A stretch of 64,000 nt of DNA from Actinomycetes bacterium (GCA_021816935.1 JAKAWR010000001.1:62001-126000); one strand, 5' to 3'; shown: positions 35,168 through 44,421, counted from the stretch's first letter. Made by a program: numbers and translations. The notes: generated from the sequence alone by a model not told the origin.

Positions 35168-36652
35168 ATGGCGATCGCCAAGATCTGCGGCATCGAGACG
35201 GAATACGGAATCCATCGTTCCAACCCGGGGGATAATCCGGTCACCTCGGCGTCACTCCTGATCAACGCCTACATAGCGGGGCTTAAACGTGCGCAGTGGG
35301 ATTTCCAGGACGAGACACCCGGTAACGACGCGAGGGGCTTCGTAGCAGGTGCCGGAACACCTCCGGAGATTGATGTCCACCTGGTGAACGCTGTGCTCTC
35401 GAACGGGGCACGCTATTACGTGGATCATGCCCACCCCGAAATGTCGACGCCGGAGTGCGCCTCGCCGTTGGAGCTCGTGTTGTACGACAAGGCGGGGGAG
35501 GAGATCGTACGCAGGTCGCTCGCACTTGCCAACAGTTACTACCCGGGCGAGGGGCAACTCTCGGTTCACAAGAACAACTCCGACGGGAAGGGCAACTCCT
35601 ACGGATGCCACGAGAACTACCTCATGGACCGGAACACGCCGTTCGCACGTATCGCCCAGCAGGTGACGGCACATTTTGTCACGAGGATTATCTACACGGG
35701 CGCGGGCAAGGTGGGTGAGGAGGTCCGCTCCGGTGGGGAAGCCGCCAATTTCCAGCTGTCCCAGCGAGCGGAGTTCTTCGAAGAGGAGATTGGCTTGGAG
35801 ACAACGCTCAAGCGACCGATAGTGAACACCCGTGACGAGCCGCACGCGGACCCGCGGCGCTTCAGGCGCCTCCACGTTATCGTGGGCGATGCCAACCTGT
35901 CGGAAGTGGCAACCTTCCTGAAGGTCGGTACCACGGCGCTTGTGCTGGCCCTCATCGAGGAGGGCCGGCTGGACGGCGCAGGGCTTCTCCTGGAGAACCC
36001 GGTGCAGGCTCTGCATCAGGTATCGCGCGACATAGGACTTGCAAGGACTGTAGAGCTCGTTGACGGGAGGTACCTGCGCCCGATCGATATCCAGTGGGAG
36101 CTGTACCGCTTCGCCCGGGAGTACGCGGATGACGGGGGACTCGAGGTGTTGGGTGACGAGGATGCGGGGAAGGATCTCCTGCGCCGGTGGGAGAGTTGTC
36201 TTGCTGTGCTGGAAGAGGACCCGATGCAGCTCGCGAACGTCCTCGACTGGGTCGCGAAGTTGCAGGCGGTTGAGGGCTACATGCAACGCCACGGCCTCGA
36301 CTGGCAGGATCCGAAGCTCAAGGCGATCGATCTGCAGTATCACGACATCGATCCGGCCAAGTCGCTTTACACCAGGTTGCGGATGGAGCGTCTCGTGGAC
36401 AGCGAGGCCGTTGCAGTAGCTGTGGCGTGCCCGCCGGCGTCCACGAGGGCCTACTTCAGGGGTATGTGCCTTACGCGGTTCCCGGAGAACGTCGCGTCGG
36501 CCAACTGGGACTCGATCGTTTTCGATCTCGGCGAGGGGCCGTTGCGCAAGGTTCCGATGACGGATCCTCTCAAGGGGACGGCTCTGCATACCGAGAACCT
36601 GATCGGGCAGGCAAGCAGCGTCGAGGACCTGATCGAGCGCCTCGGGGCGTGA
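35168..36652 (+). CDS. dop: Deamidase/depupylase of Pup
   Basis: Dop is a carboxylate-amine ligase-like enzyme that removes Pup from substrates and, in species whose Pup ends in Gln, deamidates it. The 494-residue product begins with the hallmark GIETEYGIHR and continues with ETPGNDARGF (the Dop-specific loop region), YVDHAHPEMSTPEC and [17 protein letters not shown]. It is a paralogue of PafA, encoded 3.6 kb downstream. Pup here already ends in Glu, so the depupylase role should dominate. It lies 46 bases after arc. Confidence 0.95.
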   Translation: MAIAKICGIETEYGIHRSNPGDNPVTSASLLINAYIAGLKRAQWDFQDETPGNDARGFVAGAGTPPEIDVHLVNAVLSNGARYYVDHAHPEMSTPECASPLELVLYDKAGEEIVRRSLALANSYYPGEGQLSVHKNNSDGKGNSYGCHENYLMDRNTPFARIAQQVTAHFVTRIIYTGAGKVGEEVRSGGEAANFQLSQRAEFFEEEIGLETTLKRPIVNTRDEPHADPRRFRRLHVIVGDANLSEVATFLKVGTTALVLALIEEGRLDGAGLLLENPVQALHQVSRDIGLARTVELVDGRYLRPIDIQWELYRFAREYADDGGLEVLGDEDAGKDLLRRWESCLAVLEEDPMQLANVLDWVAKLQAVEGYMQRHGLDWQDPKLKAIDLQYHDIDPAKSLYTRLRMERLVDSEAVAVAVACPPASTRAYFRGMCLTRFPENVASANWDSIVFDLGEGPLRKVPMTDPLKGTALHTENLIGQASSVEDLIERLGA

Positions 36653-36744
36653 CCGGTCGGCGCCGGAGCCGCCTGGGCGGATGGCCGGAGCGGGGCCGCT
36701 TGGGCGGATATGCGGGGGTTCGACGCTTGGCACTCCCGCTCCGT

Positions 36745-36750
36745 TAGGAT
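36745..36750 (+). promoter_or_regulatory. -10 hexamer TAGGAT upstream of pup
   Basis: TAGGAT lies 8 bases before an in-frame GTG (36759) and 62 bases before the conventional Pup ATG. It indicates an internal promoter between dop and pup, with the possibility of a leaderless, N-terminally extended Pup. Confidence 0.4.
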
Positions 36751-36812
36751 TACAGAAGGTGGCCTGGAACGGTAGGCAGGTGGGTGAAACCGTCCGGATA
36801 AGGATCGAGGAT

Positions 36813-37022
36813 ATGGCAGAGCGAGAACTAAAACGTAAATCACCTGAAGGTGCTGCAAGAACCGAGGAGAGCACGAGCGATACCGGCGCGGTCCCTGCGC
36901 AGAACGAGGCCGGTGAGAAGATCAAGGCCGAGTTGGACGACCTGCTCGACGAGATCGACGAGGTGCTCGAGGAGAACGCCGAGGAGTTCGTGCGGAGCTA
37001 CGTGCAGAAGGGCGGAGAGTAG
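36813..37022 (+). CDS. pup: Prokaryotic ubiquitin-like protein Pup
   Basis: Pup is the small, largely disordered tag attached through its C-terminal Glu to lysines of proteins destined for the proteasome. The 69-residue product carries the conserved helix AELDDLLDEIDEVLEENAEE and VRSYVQKGGE at the end. The Gly-Gly-Glu end means it is made ready for ligation by PafA without deamidation. ATG 36813 has GAGGAT just upstream and gives a typical length. An in-frame GTG at 36759 behind a -10 hexamer would add 18 residues. The stop precedes the prcB GTG by 2 bases. Confidence 0.95.
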   Translation: MAERELKRKSPEGAARTEESTSDTGAVPAQNEAGEKIKAELDDLLDEIDEVLEENAEEFVRSYVQKGGE

Positions 37023-37024
37023 GC

Positions 37025-37903
37025 GTGGGATTACCGGTTTTTGCCGCGAGCGATGATCCGGGTCCGAGCTTCATCGGGCTTCTCCGGTCAAGTCCACCAC
37101 TTCCCGGAACGCCTGGCTGGATGGCGGTTGCTGGCTTGGCGAGGGCCGGAGGTGTTCCCGGGGAGGCCGGTACGGGAGCTTCCTCGGTTGCGTCGATGAT
37201 GCGACATGGAACGACCGTGCTTGCCCTGCGGTTCGAGGACGGGGTGGTCCTTGCGGGAGACAGGCGGGCAACGGAAGGCCACCTGATTGCCTATCGGACC
37301 ATGGAGAAGGTAATACAGGTGGATGAGCTTTCGGGGGTGGCTATTGCCGGGGTGGCAGGCCCCGCAATCGAGCTGGTGAGGCTCTTTGCCACGCAGTTGG
37401 AGCACTACGAGAAGGTTGAGGGGGTGTCCCTCTCGATCGAGGGGAAGGCGAACCAGCTTGGGCAGCTCGTAAGCGGTAACCTGCCCATGGCGATGCAGGG
37501 AATGGTGGTGATTCCACTATTTGCGGGATTCGACGATCTTTCCCTCACGGGCCGGGTGTTCTCCTTCGACGTAACGGGTGGTCGTTACGAGGAGTCCGAT
37601 TACGCCACGGAGGGATCGGGGGGGCGTAATGCCAAGTCGGCCCTCAAGATGGGGTGGTTTCCGGGAATGGGACGCGACGACGCCGTTCGTCTGTCGCTGG
37701 AGGCGATAGTGGAGGCGGCCGACGAGGATGTGGCGACAGGAGGGCCGGATCCTGTCCGGGGTATCTACCCGACCGTTGCGGTCATAACCAGGGACGGCTT
37801 CGGCAAGGTGGACGCTGGGGAGGTGGCAGAAAGGGTCGCAGGTATTAACGATGCCGCGGTGGCCCGCCTGAGGCCGGGCAGAGTACGGGGGCGAGGAGAG
37901 TGA
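37025..37903 (+). CDS. prcB: 20S proteasome beta subunit
   Basis: This is the catalytic subunit of the core particle. The 292-residue precursor has a 62-residue propeptide ending in RHG. Autocatalytic cleavage would expose Thr63 (TTVLALRFEDGVVLAGDRRA), the N-terminal nucleophile; the Asp and Lys/Arg positions of the active site follow the family pattern. GIYPTVAVITRDGF near the C-terminus is typical. The GTG start is 2 bases after the pup stop, with GGAGAG upstream, so it is coupled to pup. Confidence 0.96.
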   Translation: MGLPVFAASDDPGPSFIGLLRSSPPLPGTPGWMAVAGLARAGGVPGEAGTGASSVASMMRHGTTVLALRFEDGVVLAGDRRATEGHLIAYRTMEKVIQVDELSGVAIAGVAGPAIELVRLFATQLEHYEKVEGVSLSIEGKANQLGQLVSGNLPMAMQGMVVIPLFAGFDDLSLTGRVFSFDVTGGRYEESDYATEGSGGRNAKSALKMGWFPGMGRDDAVRLSLEAIVEAADEDVATGGPDPVRGIYPTVAVITRDGFGKVDAGEVAERVAGINDAAVARLRPGRVRGRGE

Positions 37904-37946
37904 CCAGCGTGGTAACCCTGAGTCGAGCGGGAGTTGAGGAAGCGAG

Positions 37947-38651
37947 ATGACGATCCCGTACTACGTTTCACCGGAGCAGGTTATGAAGGACCGTGCCGAG
38001 TATGCGCAGAAGGGGATCGCACGTGGGCGTGCGCTTGTGGCGGCGACCTACAAGGAAGGGATCGTGATCGTTGCCGAGAACCGGTCGCGCTCGCTGCGCA
38101 AGATCTCCGAGATATACGACAGGATCGCGTTTGCGGGGGTGGGTCGCTACAACGAGTTCGACCAGTTGCGTGTGGCCGGCGTGAGGCACGCCGATACGAA
38201 GGGATTCTCGTTCTCGAGGGGTGACGTGGAGGCGCGTTCGCTGGCGAACCTGTATGCGCAGTACCTCGGGCAGGTTTTTACCCACGAGATGAAACCCCTG
38301 GAGGTGGAGATCCTCGTTGCAGAGCTCGGAGTCGATCCGGAGCACGACCAGATGTTCCATATCGCGTACGAGGGAACCATAACTGACGAGAATGCCTACG
38401 CCGTCATCGGGGGAGATGCTGAGACGATCCGGTCCAGGATCGTCAGGACGTTTCGTCGTGGATGGTCACTACCTGATGCGGTAAGGGCCTGTGCGGCTGC
38501 TCTTTCCGGTAGCGATAAGACTCTGGGCACCGATGAGCTCGAGGTCGCTGTACTAGCGCGGAACGGTCCGAGGCGGGCCTTCGAGCGCCTGAGTCAGGCT
38601 GAGGTAGAGCAGATACTCAAGGCCAAGCGTGCCGCGCGGGCAAAGGGTTGA
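37947..38651 (+). CDS. prcA: 20S proteasome alpha subunit
   Basis: The 234-residue alpha subunit forms the outer gated ring. It opens with TIPYYVSPEQVMKDRAEYAQ, the gating N-terminus of actinobacterial PrcA, followed by the core KGIARGRALVAATYKEGIVI. The C-terminal tail is Lys/Arg/Ala rich. It lies 43 bases after prcB, the usual order. A short 7-bp palindrome (GGAGGCC-A-GGCCTCC, 38691-38705) lies in the gap before pafA. Confidence 0.96.
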   Translation: MTIPYYVSPEQVMKDRAEYAQKGIARGRALVAATYKEGIVIVAENRSRSLRKISEIYDRIAFAGVGRYNEFDQLRVAGVRHADTKGFSFSRGDVEARSLANLYAQYLGQVFTHEMKPLEVEILVAELGVDPEHDQMFHIAYEGTITDENAYAVIGGDAETIRSRIVRTFRRGWSLPDAVRACAAALSGSDKTLGTDELEVAVLARNGPRRAFERLSQAEVEQILKAKRAARAKG

Positions 38652-38791
38652 GATCGGTCGCCGAGAGGGTCAGGGGGAGCGGGCAGACCGGGAGGCCAGG
38701 CCTCCGGTGAAGGCGAAGGAGAGCGAAGAGAGTTGAGAGGTTCCATGTTCGCTGAGGCCCTCAAGCGTCCGGTGGAGGCGACGGCGATTCG

Positions 38792-40150
38792 GTGAACAAG
38801 CGGATCTACGGTATCGAGAACGAGTACGGGGTGACCTACTCGTTTCGCGGCCAACGACGGCTCTCGCCGGACGAGGTTGCGCGGTACTTGTTCCGGCGGG
38901 TGGTCAGTTGGGGACGGTCGTCCAACGTTTTCCTCGAGAACGGCGCTCGGCTCTACCTGGACGTCGGGAGCCATCCGGAGTACGCGACGCCCGAATGCGA
39001 CACGATTGGCGATGTGGTCAAGTACGACAAAGCCGGTGAGCGGATTTTCGAGGGGCTAGCGGCGGCGGCGGAGTCGAGGCTGCATGAGGAGGGGCTTCGG
39101 GGCAGCGTACGAATCTTCAAGAACAATACCGACTTTGCCGGCAATTCCTACGGGTGCCACGAAAACTACCTGACCTCCAGGATGGACGATTTCAACCGGT
39201 ATGCTGAACGGCTCATCCCGTTCCTGGTGACGAGGCAGATCTATGCAGGCGCGGGAAAGGTGCTGCATAGCACCCGGGGTGCCATGTTCGCACTGTCACA
39301 GAGAGCGGAGCACGTCTGGGAGGGAGTCTCGTCGGCGACGACGAGAAGTAGGCCGATCATCAACACGAGAGACGAGCCGCATGCGGACGCCGAACGGTAC
39401 CGGCGGCTGCATGTGATCGTCGGCGACTCGAATATGAGTGAGTACGCGACCTTCCTGAAGGTTGGAGCTACCAGTATTGTGCTGAGGCTTATCGAGACGC
39501 CCTCCTTTGTCATGCGCGACCTCACAATCGAGAACCCGATCCGGGCCATCCGGGAGATCAGCCACGACACGACCTGCAGGCGAAAGGTGAAACTGGCCAA
39601 CGGGAGGGAGATGTCCGCTCTGGACCTGCAGTCTGCCTATCTGGAAAAGGCGTTGGCCTACCGGGACAAGACCGGGCTGCCTGCAGACGAGAGCCTCGCG
39701 CTCGACATGTGGGAGCACTGCTTGAAGGGGCTCGCATCGGATCCGCTCAGCCTGACCCGGGAATGCGACTGGGTGATCAAGTACAATCTTCTCGAGAAGT
39801 ACAGGGAGAGGAACGCTCTGGCCCTGGATCACCCGCGGGTGGCTCTGATGGATCTCCAGTACCACGAAATCATCCGGACGCGGGGTCTCTACTACCAGAT
39901 GGTGCAGCACAATCTTGTCGACCGGATTACGACCGACGAGGCCGTTGCCGAGGCAACGGACGTCCCCCCTGCCACTACAAGGGCGAAGCTCCGCGGCGAA
40001 TTCGTGCGCAAGGCGAAGCAGAAGGGGAGGGATTTCACAGTCGACTGGGTTCATCTCAAGTTGAACGATCAGGCCCAGCGCACGATCCTTCTCAAGAACC
40101 CGTTCAACTCGCATGACGAGAGAGTGGCCCGGCTGATGGAGAATCTATAA
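38792..40150 (+). CDS. pafA: Pup-protein ligase PafA
   Basis: PafA uses ATP to join the C-terminal Glu of Pup to substrate lysines. The 452-residue product starts with the family signature [15 protein letters not shown]. It also has [15 protein letters not shown] (the catalytic Asp is in this strand), [17 protein letters not shown] and [13 protein letters not shown]. It lacks the Dop-specific loop. The start is GTG 38792, with GGAGG about 12 bases upstream. It closes the proteasome cluster. Confidence 0.96.
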   Translation: MNKRIYGIENEYGVTYSFRGQRRLSPDEVARYLFRRVVSWGRSSNVFLENGARLYLDVGSHPEYATPECDTIGDVVKYDKAGERIFEGLAAAAESRLHEEGLRGSVRIFKNNTDFAGNSYGCHENYLTSRMDDFNRYAERLIPFLVTRQIYAGAGKVLHSTRGAMFALSQRAEHVWEGVSSATTRSRPIINTRDEPHADAERYRRLHVIVGDSNMSEYATFLKVGATSIVLRLIETPSFVMRDLTIENPIRAIREISHDTTCRRKVKLANGREMSALDLQSAYLEKALAYRDKTGLPADESLALDMWEHCLKGLASDPLSLTRECDWVIKYNLLEKYRERNALALDHPRVALMDLQYHEIIRTRGLYYQMVQHNLVDRITTDEAVAEATDVPPATTRAKLRGEFVRKAKQKGRDFTVDWVHLKLNDQAQRTILLKNPFNSHDERVARLMENL

Positions 40151-40186
40151 GCCGGGCCGCGCGGTAGGAAGCTCCGTCGCATCGGG

Positions 40187-40192
40187 TACGCT
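40187..40192 (+). promoter_or_regulatory. -10 hexamer TACGCT for lepB
   Basis: TACGCT lies 8 bases before ATG 40201. No Shine-Dalgarno is present. Confidence 0.45.
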
Positions 40193-40200
40193 GGGACCCG

Positions 40201-40995
40201 ATGAGCGCTGGCGATGACGGAGGTGTCAATCCGGTTGGGCACGATTTAGCGGGAGGTGGGCTCGCCTCGGGAGACGCGCCTCGGGAACGAGTCTCTGCTG
40301 AACAGAAGCTGGCCGAGAGGCCTGTCGGGGTGGGTTCGGAGGTGCCCGAGGACGCTGGATCGTCTGCTGTGGGTACCGCTGCTCCGCCCGGAGCGGGATT
40401 AGATCTGAAGCTCCGCCGTCCGGTGCCGAAGCGGAGGCGGTTCCGCCGGCGGTTGATCGAGTGGGCGATTATCCTTGTCGTGGCCGTCGCGGTTGCGGTT
40501 GTCGTGAGGACCTGGGTACTTGAGAGCTTCTTTATACCATCTGGGTCCATGGAGCCGACGCTGATGATCGGCGACAGGATTCTCGTCAACAAATTGAGCG
40601 TACATTCCAGTCGCATCAACGATGGGGAGATGGTTGTGTTCCGGCGCTCACCGAGTATGAATGTTGGTTCACCGAACATCAAGTATCTCGTCAAGCGGGT
40701 CGTGGCGGGCCCTGGGCAGACCATAGCCGTTCGTGGCGGCAGGGTCTGGGTGAATGGGAAACTCCAGCGGGAGAGCTATCTGCCGGCCGGTACCAGTTCG
40801 GTCTGCCGAATGGGCATGAGCGTCGTGTACTGCAGTGCCGCGGGCTACAAAGTGCCGCGAGGGGATTACTTCGTCATGGGCGACAACCGTGGGGACTCCG
40901 ATGACAGCAGGTACTTCGGGCCCGTACCCGGTCGGCTCGTGGTAGGTACGGTCTGGCTCAGGTTCTGGCCCCTCTCCAGGTTCAAGATCTTCTGA
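40201..40995 (+). CDS. lepB: Signal peptidase I
   Basis: This enzyme cleaves signal peptides from exported proteins at the outer face of the membrane. The 264-residue product has a disordered cytoplasmic N-terminus of ~75 residues. One transmembrane helix follows (about 82-103, AIILVVAVAVAVVVRTWVL). The box IPSGSMEPTL carries the catalytic Ser116, KYLVKRVVAGPG carries the general base Lys165, and MGDNRGDSDDSRYFG is the substrate-binding box E. Its own -10 hexamer sits 8 bases before the ATG. The tat genes follow, giving a protein-export group. Confidence 0.95.
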   Translation: MSAGDDGGVNPVGHDLAGGGLASGDAPRERVSAEQKLAERPVGVGSEVPEDAGSSAVGTAAPPGAGLDLKLRRPVPKRRRFRRRLIEWAIILVVAVAVAVVVRTWVLESFFIPSGSMEPTLMIGDRILVNKLSVHSSRINDGEMVVFRRSPSMNVGSPNIKYLVKRVVAGPGQTIAVRGGRVWVNGKLQRESYLPAGTSSVCRMGMSVVYCSAAGYKVPRGDYFVMGDNRGDSDDSRYFGPVPGRLVVGTVWLRFWPLSRFKIF

Positions 40996-41020
40996 AACCG
41001 GCGGGCGACCACCCCGGGGG

Positions 41021-41026
41021 TAGAAT
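41021..41026 (+). promoter_or_regulatory. -10 hexamer TAGAAT for tatA
   Basis: TAGAAT lies 8 bases before GTG 41035. Confidence 0.45.
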
Positions 41027-41034
41027 GATTCACG

Positions 41035-41712
41035 GTGCTCTCGATTACGCCTGTAAAGCTGATGATCGTGCTGCTCTTCGGGCTCATCATCCTGGGTCCG
41101 GACAAGCTGCCCCAGGTGGCGCGGCAGGTGGGGCAGGCGTGGTCGGATTTCAAGAAGTTTCGGCAGCGCCTGGAGAACGAGGTGCGGTCCGCCGTTCCGC
41201 AGTTGCCGTCGACGACGGAACTGACGAGCGTGATTCGTTCTCCCGTCGCGCTGCTCGATAGGCTGGCCTACGACCACGAGCAGAAAGCGTCCTCCGAGGC
41301 CGCAATGGTTGCGGCCGCGGAGCGGGAGCGTGCCCGCAATGCTGCAGCATTGTCGGCCGAGCAGAGTTCTCCTGCCGGAGCGGGCAACACCGGCGACGCA
41401 GCCAGTAGCGCAGGAGAGCTTAGCGCAGGTGCCGGTGGGGGAGTAGGGGAGGGCGCAGTCGGGGGTGCCGGGCCGGATGGCGTGCCGCCTATTGGCACGG
41501 GCGGGGAGCCAATAGCAGGAGATTCCCGGGTGCAGGAGAATGTTGTGGGGGGCGAGAGCGTGCACCCTCGGACCGGCAGAGCTGGGATTGGCCAAGACAG
41601 TGGAATGGAGGCGGGTTCGCGTGCCAGCGGCGCCAACGTCAATGGGGGTACTGCGGGGGGGCTTGCGGAGGAGACTGAGAGTATTCTCTCGTCGGCCCAC
41701 AACTTCAACTGA
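41035..41712 (+). CDS. tatA: Sec-independent translocase TatA/TatB-like protein
   Basis: This is the pore-forming or receptor small subunit of the twin-arginine export system. It has one N-terminal membrane helix (PVKLMIVLLFGLIILGPDKLP) with the Gly-Pro hinge, then an amphipathic helix (VARQVGQAWSDFKKFRQRLENEV). At 225 residues it is longer than typical TatA; the last ~140 residues are low-complexity Gly/Ala/Ser. The GPDKLP hinge and length are closer to actinobacterial TatB, so TatB is possible. It lies 14 bases before tatC, presumably co-transcribed. Confidence 0.82.
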   Translation: MLSITPVKLMIVLLFGLIILGPDKLPQVARQVGQAWSDFKKFRQRLENEVRSAVPQLPSTTELTSVIRSPVALLDRLAYDHEQKASSEAAMVAAAERERARNAAALSAEQSSPAGAGNTGDAASSAGELSAGAGGGVGEGAVGGAGPDGVPPIGTGGEPIAGDSRVQENVVGGESVHPRTGRAGIGQDSGMEAGSRASGANVNGGTAGGLAEETESILSSAHNFN

Positions 41713-41726
41713 GCCGGCAGCGCCTT

Positions 41727-42539
41727 GTGAGTTTTCGCAACTGGGTGCATGGCCGCAGGCGGAAGAGGGAAGCCCCGATGTCCCTCGTGGAGCACCTCAC
41801 CGAGCTGCGCCGGAGGGTCATCCTGGTGGTGGTGGTGTTCGTGGTGTTCGGGGTGGGCAGCTTCGTCTTTTACCCGCAGATACTGCACGCGCTTCAGGCT
41901 CCGTATTGCCGCGTCAGCCGATCGTGCAAGTTCTTCATCACCACTCCGCTCGGAGGTCTGTCCATCCGGGTAAATGTTGCCATGTACGGCGGTGCGATCC
42001 TGGCAAGTCCCGTGGCGTTGTGGGAGGCATGGCGCTTCGTCACACCGGGCCTCAAGGCCAACGAGAGGCGGTACGCCGCTCTGTTCGTGTCGTCAGCGAT
42101 CCTGCTCTTTGCCGGCGGCGCGGCGGTTGCGTACCTGACATTCCCTCACGCAATGGGGTTCCTCAACGCCATTGGCGGAAGCTCCATAAGGCAGATCTAC
42201 AGCCCGTCGAGCTACGTGAACCTGATCCTGGCACTGATGGCGATTTTCGGGGTGTCCTTCGAGTTTCCGGTCGTTCTCGTGGGGTTGCAGCTGGCCGGTA
42301 TCGTAAGCCCAAAGACGCTTGGCAAGTGGCGGAGGCTGGCTGCTTTTCTCATCGTGGCTCTGGCGGCCGTGATAACCCCGTCGGGAGACCCGTTCTCGAT
42401 GTTCGCGTTGGCCGTTCCGATGTACGTGTTCTACGAGCTGTCGATATGGCTGGCCAAGCTGATCTTGCACAGGAGAGAGGTCCGTGCTTCTGCAGCACCG
42501 GAACCTGCCGCCGCTACAGAGGGGGGCGCGGCGGGATAG
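41727..42539 (+). CDS. tatC: Sec-independent translocase TatC
   Basis: TatC is the signal-peptide receptor of the twin-arginine system. The 270-residue product has the hallmark N-terminal SLVEHLTELRRRVILV, six hydrophobic segments, and the conserved FVTPGLKANERRYA loop between TM2 and TM3. The C-terminus is Ala-rich and cytoplasmic. Together with tatA and lepB it forms a small export cluster adjacent to the proteasome genes. Confidence 0.95.
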   Translation: MSFRNWVHGRRRKREAPMSLVEHLTELRRRVILVVVVFVVFGVGSFVFYPQILHALQAPYCRVSRSCKFFITTPLGGLSIRVNVAMYGGAILASPVALWEAWRFVTPGLKANERRYAALFVSSAILLFAGGAAVAYLTFPHAMGFLNAIGGSSIRQIYSPSSYVNLILALMAIFGVSFEFPVVLVGLQLAGIVSPKTLGKWRRLAAFLIVALAAVITPSGDPFSMFALAVPMYVFYELSIWLAKLILHRREVRASAAPEPAAATEGGAAG

Positions 42540-42678
42540 GGGATAGGGGGTTTGTGCGGTGATCGCGCCCAGCTGTGCAGCCCGGCGGGGAGGACGGCGC
42601 AGCGGCGGCGCGTGAAAATGACACTTCAACCTGGATCAGGACGTGAGCGCAATCCGACACCGGCGGGCCGCGCTGCTC

Positions 42679-42684
42679 TATTCT
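42679..42684 (+). promoter_or_regulatory. Possible -10 TATTCT for the ThyX-like gene
   Basis: TATTCT ends 9 bases before ATG 42694. It supports that ATG over the in-frame GTG at 42643. Confidence 0.35.
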
Positions 42685-42693
42685 GTTGACTGC

Positions 42694-44421
42694 ATGTTCC
42701 CCTACGCCGAAGAAGAGTTCACCGAGGACGAGGAGGATCTCCTTTCCGCCTACTTCACGAACACGACCGGACCGGTCTTTGCCCTTGTGAATCTGGACGA
42801 GGTGGTAAAAGGGGCCCTTTTTGCGCGTTACTCGCGATCTGCCAAGAGCCTGCGTAGGCTTTTCCTGGACGAGTTCGCATCGGACGTCATCGGGCACAAG
42901 AAGAAGGGGTTCGCCGGGGAGGGTACCGGCGGTGGCATAGGCGAGGCAAGGGCCCGCCGGTTGTACGGCACGGTATTCTCCGAGTACGGCGATGATTCGG
43001 TTGCCCAGCTTGGAGGGTTACATCTCGCCTGTGAGCAGGCCTCTAACCTGCTCACGAAGATCCTGGAGCGCTCGCGGCTCATGTCGTACCTGGAGCAGTC
43101 GACGCGGTATATTGCTTACGACGTCCGTCTTCCCAACGGCAGGTACAGGTATTACCGGGATCCTGAGGTTCTGGACTCGCAGCTTGGTGCTGTATACGTG
43201 GCTTCCATGGACGCGATGTTCGACGCCTATAGGGACGCGGTACCTAAGCTCGAGGGTTTTCTCGCTCGCGCTCATCCCAAGAAGGCGGACGAGCCCGACA
43301 TTGCCCATCGTAGAGCCGTGCGAGCGAGGGCACTCGATCTCGCACGGGGCTTGCTGCCTACTGCCTCGCTTTCGAACGTTGGGATCTACGGGAGTGGACA
43401 GGCTATTGAGCGACTCGTGCTGCGGTTGCGCTCAAGCCTGCTTCCCGAGGCACGTGGCTACGCTGAGATGGTGCTGGAGGAGGCGAGAAAGGTAATTCCG
43501 TCATTTCTTGATCGTGTGGATCGTGCGGATCGGGGCCTTGCCTGGCAGCAGTACCTGGAGGATAAGCGCAACCGGATGCACGACATAGTGGCTGCGATAA
43601 GCGATGGAGATGGGGGGCAGTCTGACGCGCGTTCGAGTGACGGCCGATCCGGGGATGTTCTTGCCGACGAGCGGGCGGTCGTTGGGCTGGGAAGCTACGA
43701 CCCGCTGGGAGAGGACCGAGTACTGGCAGCCGCGCTTTTCGAGTTCTCGGACCGCTCTATTTCGGATTGCGCTGAGCGGGTGGAGCGCATGAGTTACGAA
43801 GAGAGAGGCGCATTACTCGCTGCCTATCTGGGGGAACGAGGCAACAGGCGCCACAGGCCAGGCAGGGCATTGGAGGTGACAGCGTACACCTTCGAGATCG
43901 TATCCGATTACGGCGCGTTCAGGGATCTTCAGAGACACAGGATGCTTACGGTCGACTGGCAGCGCTTCACCCCGGAGCTCGGGTTCACAATTCCGCCAGA
44001 GCTCGTCGAGGCAGGGGTCGACGCCACATACAGGGCGACGCTGTCGCAGTCGCAGGAGTTGTACGAAGCCATGGTCGGGAGATTCCCTGAGCAGGCTCCG
44101 TACGTGCTTGGTCTTGCGCACCGAATCCGATACGCGATGACGATGAACGCGAGAGAGGCGATGCACGTTATCGAGCTCAGAACGTCTCCGCAGGGTCATG
44201 AGGTGTACCGTCAGATAGCGCAGGAGATGCACTGCCTCATTCGGGACAAGGCGGGTCATGCGAATATTGCGGGCTGCTTTACGTTTGCCGACCACTCGGG
44301 CGAGTCGCTTGGGAGGCGAGTCGCAGAGAGTCTGGCGGCGGTGCGTACGATAGGTGAATCGGGGACAAATGCAGCCGCGAGGACGCCGGAAGGCGGCGGG
44401 GCCGTCGTGGTTAGCAAGTGA
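42694..44421 (+). CDS. Tandem two-domain ThyX-like flavin-dependent thymidylate synthase
   Basis: ThyX makes dTMP from dUMP with FAD and methylene-tetrahydrofolate. This product is ~575 residues, about twice the usual 220-250. It contains two ThyX-like halves. The N half has RSRLMSYLEQSTRY (126-139), where the family has RHR...S.NE.S.RY, so His and Asn are replaced but the Ser, Glu and Arg-Tyr remain. The C half has RHRMLTVDWQRF (414-425), keeping RHR but losing the later Ser and Arg-Tyr, and retains MNAREAMHVIELR. Length and two-domain layout suggest a fused pseudo-dimer. A GTG at 42643 would add 17 residues. Confidence 0.75.
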   Translation: MFPYAEEEFTEDEEDLLSAYFTNTTGPVFALVNLDEVVKGALFARYSRSAKSLRRLFLDEFASDVIGHKKKGFAGEGTGGGIGEARARRLYGTVFSEYGDDSVAQLGGLHLACEQASNLLTKILERSRLMSYLEQSTRYIAYDVRLPNGRYRYYRDPEVLDSQLGAVYVASMDAMFDAYRDAVPKLEGFLARAHPKKADEPDIAHRRAVRARALDLARGLLPTASLSNVGIYGSGQAIERLVLRLRSSLLPEARGYAEMVLEEARKVIPSFLDRVDRADRGLAWQQYLEDKRNRMHDIVAAISDGDGGQSDARSSDGRSGDVLADERAVVGLGSYDPLGEDRVLAAALFEFSDRSISDCAERVERMSYEERGALLAAYLGERGNRRHRPGRALEVTAYTFEIVSDYGAFRDLQRHRMLTVDWQRFTPELGFTIPPELVEAGVDATYRATLSQSQELYEAMVGRFPEQAPYVLGLAHRIRYAMTMNAREAMHVIELRTSPQGHEVYRQIAQEMHCLIRDKAGHANIAGCFTFADHSGESLGRRVAESLAAVRTIGESGTNAAARTPEGGGAVVVSK

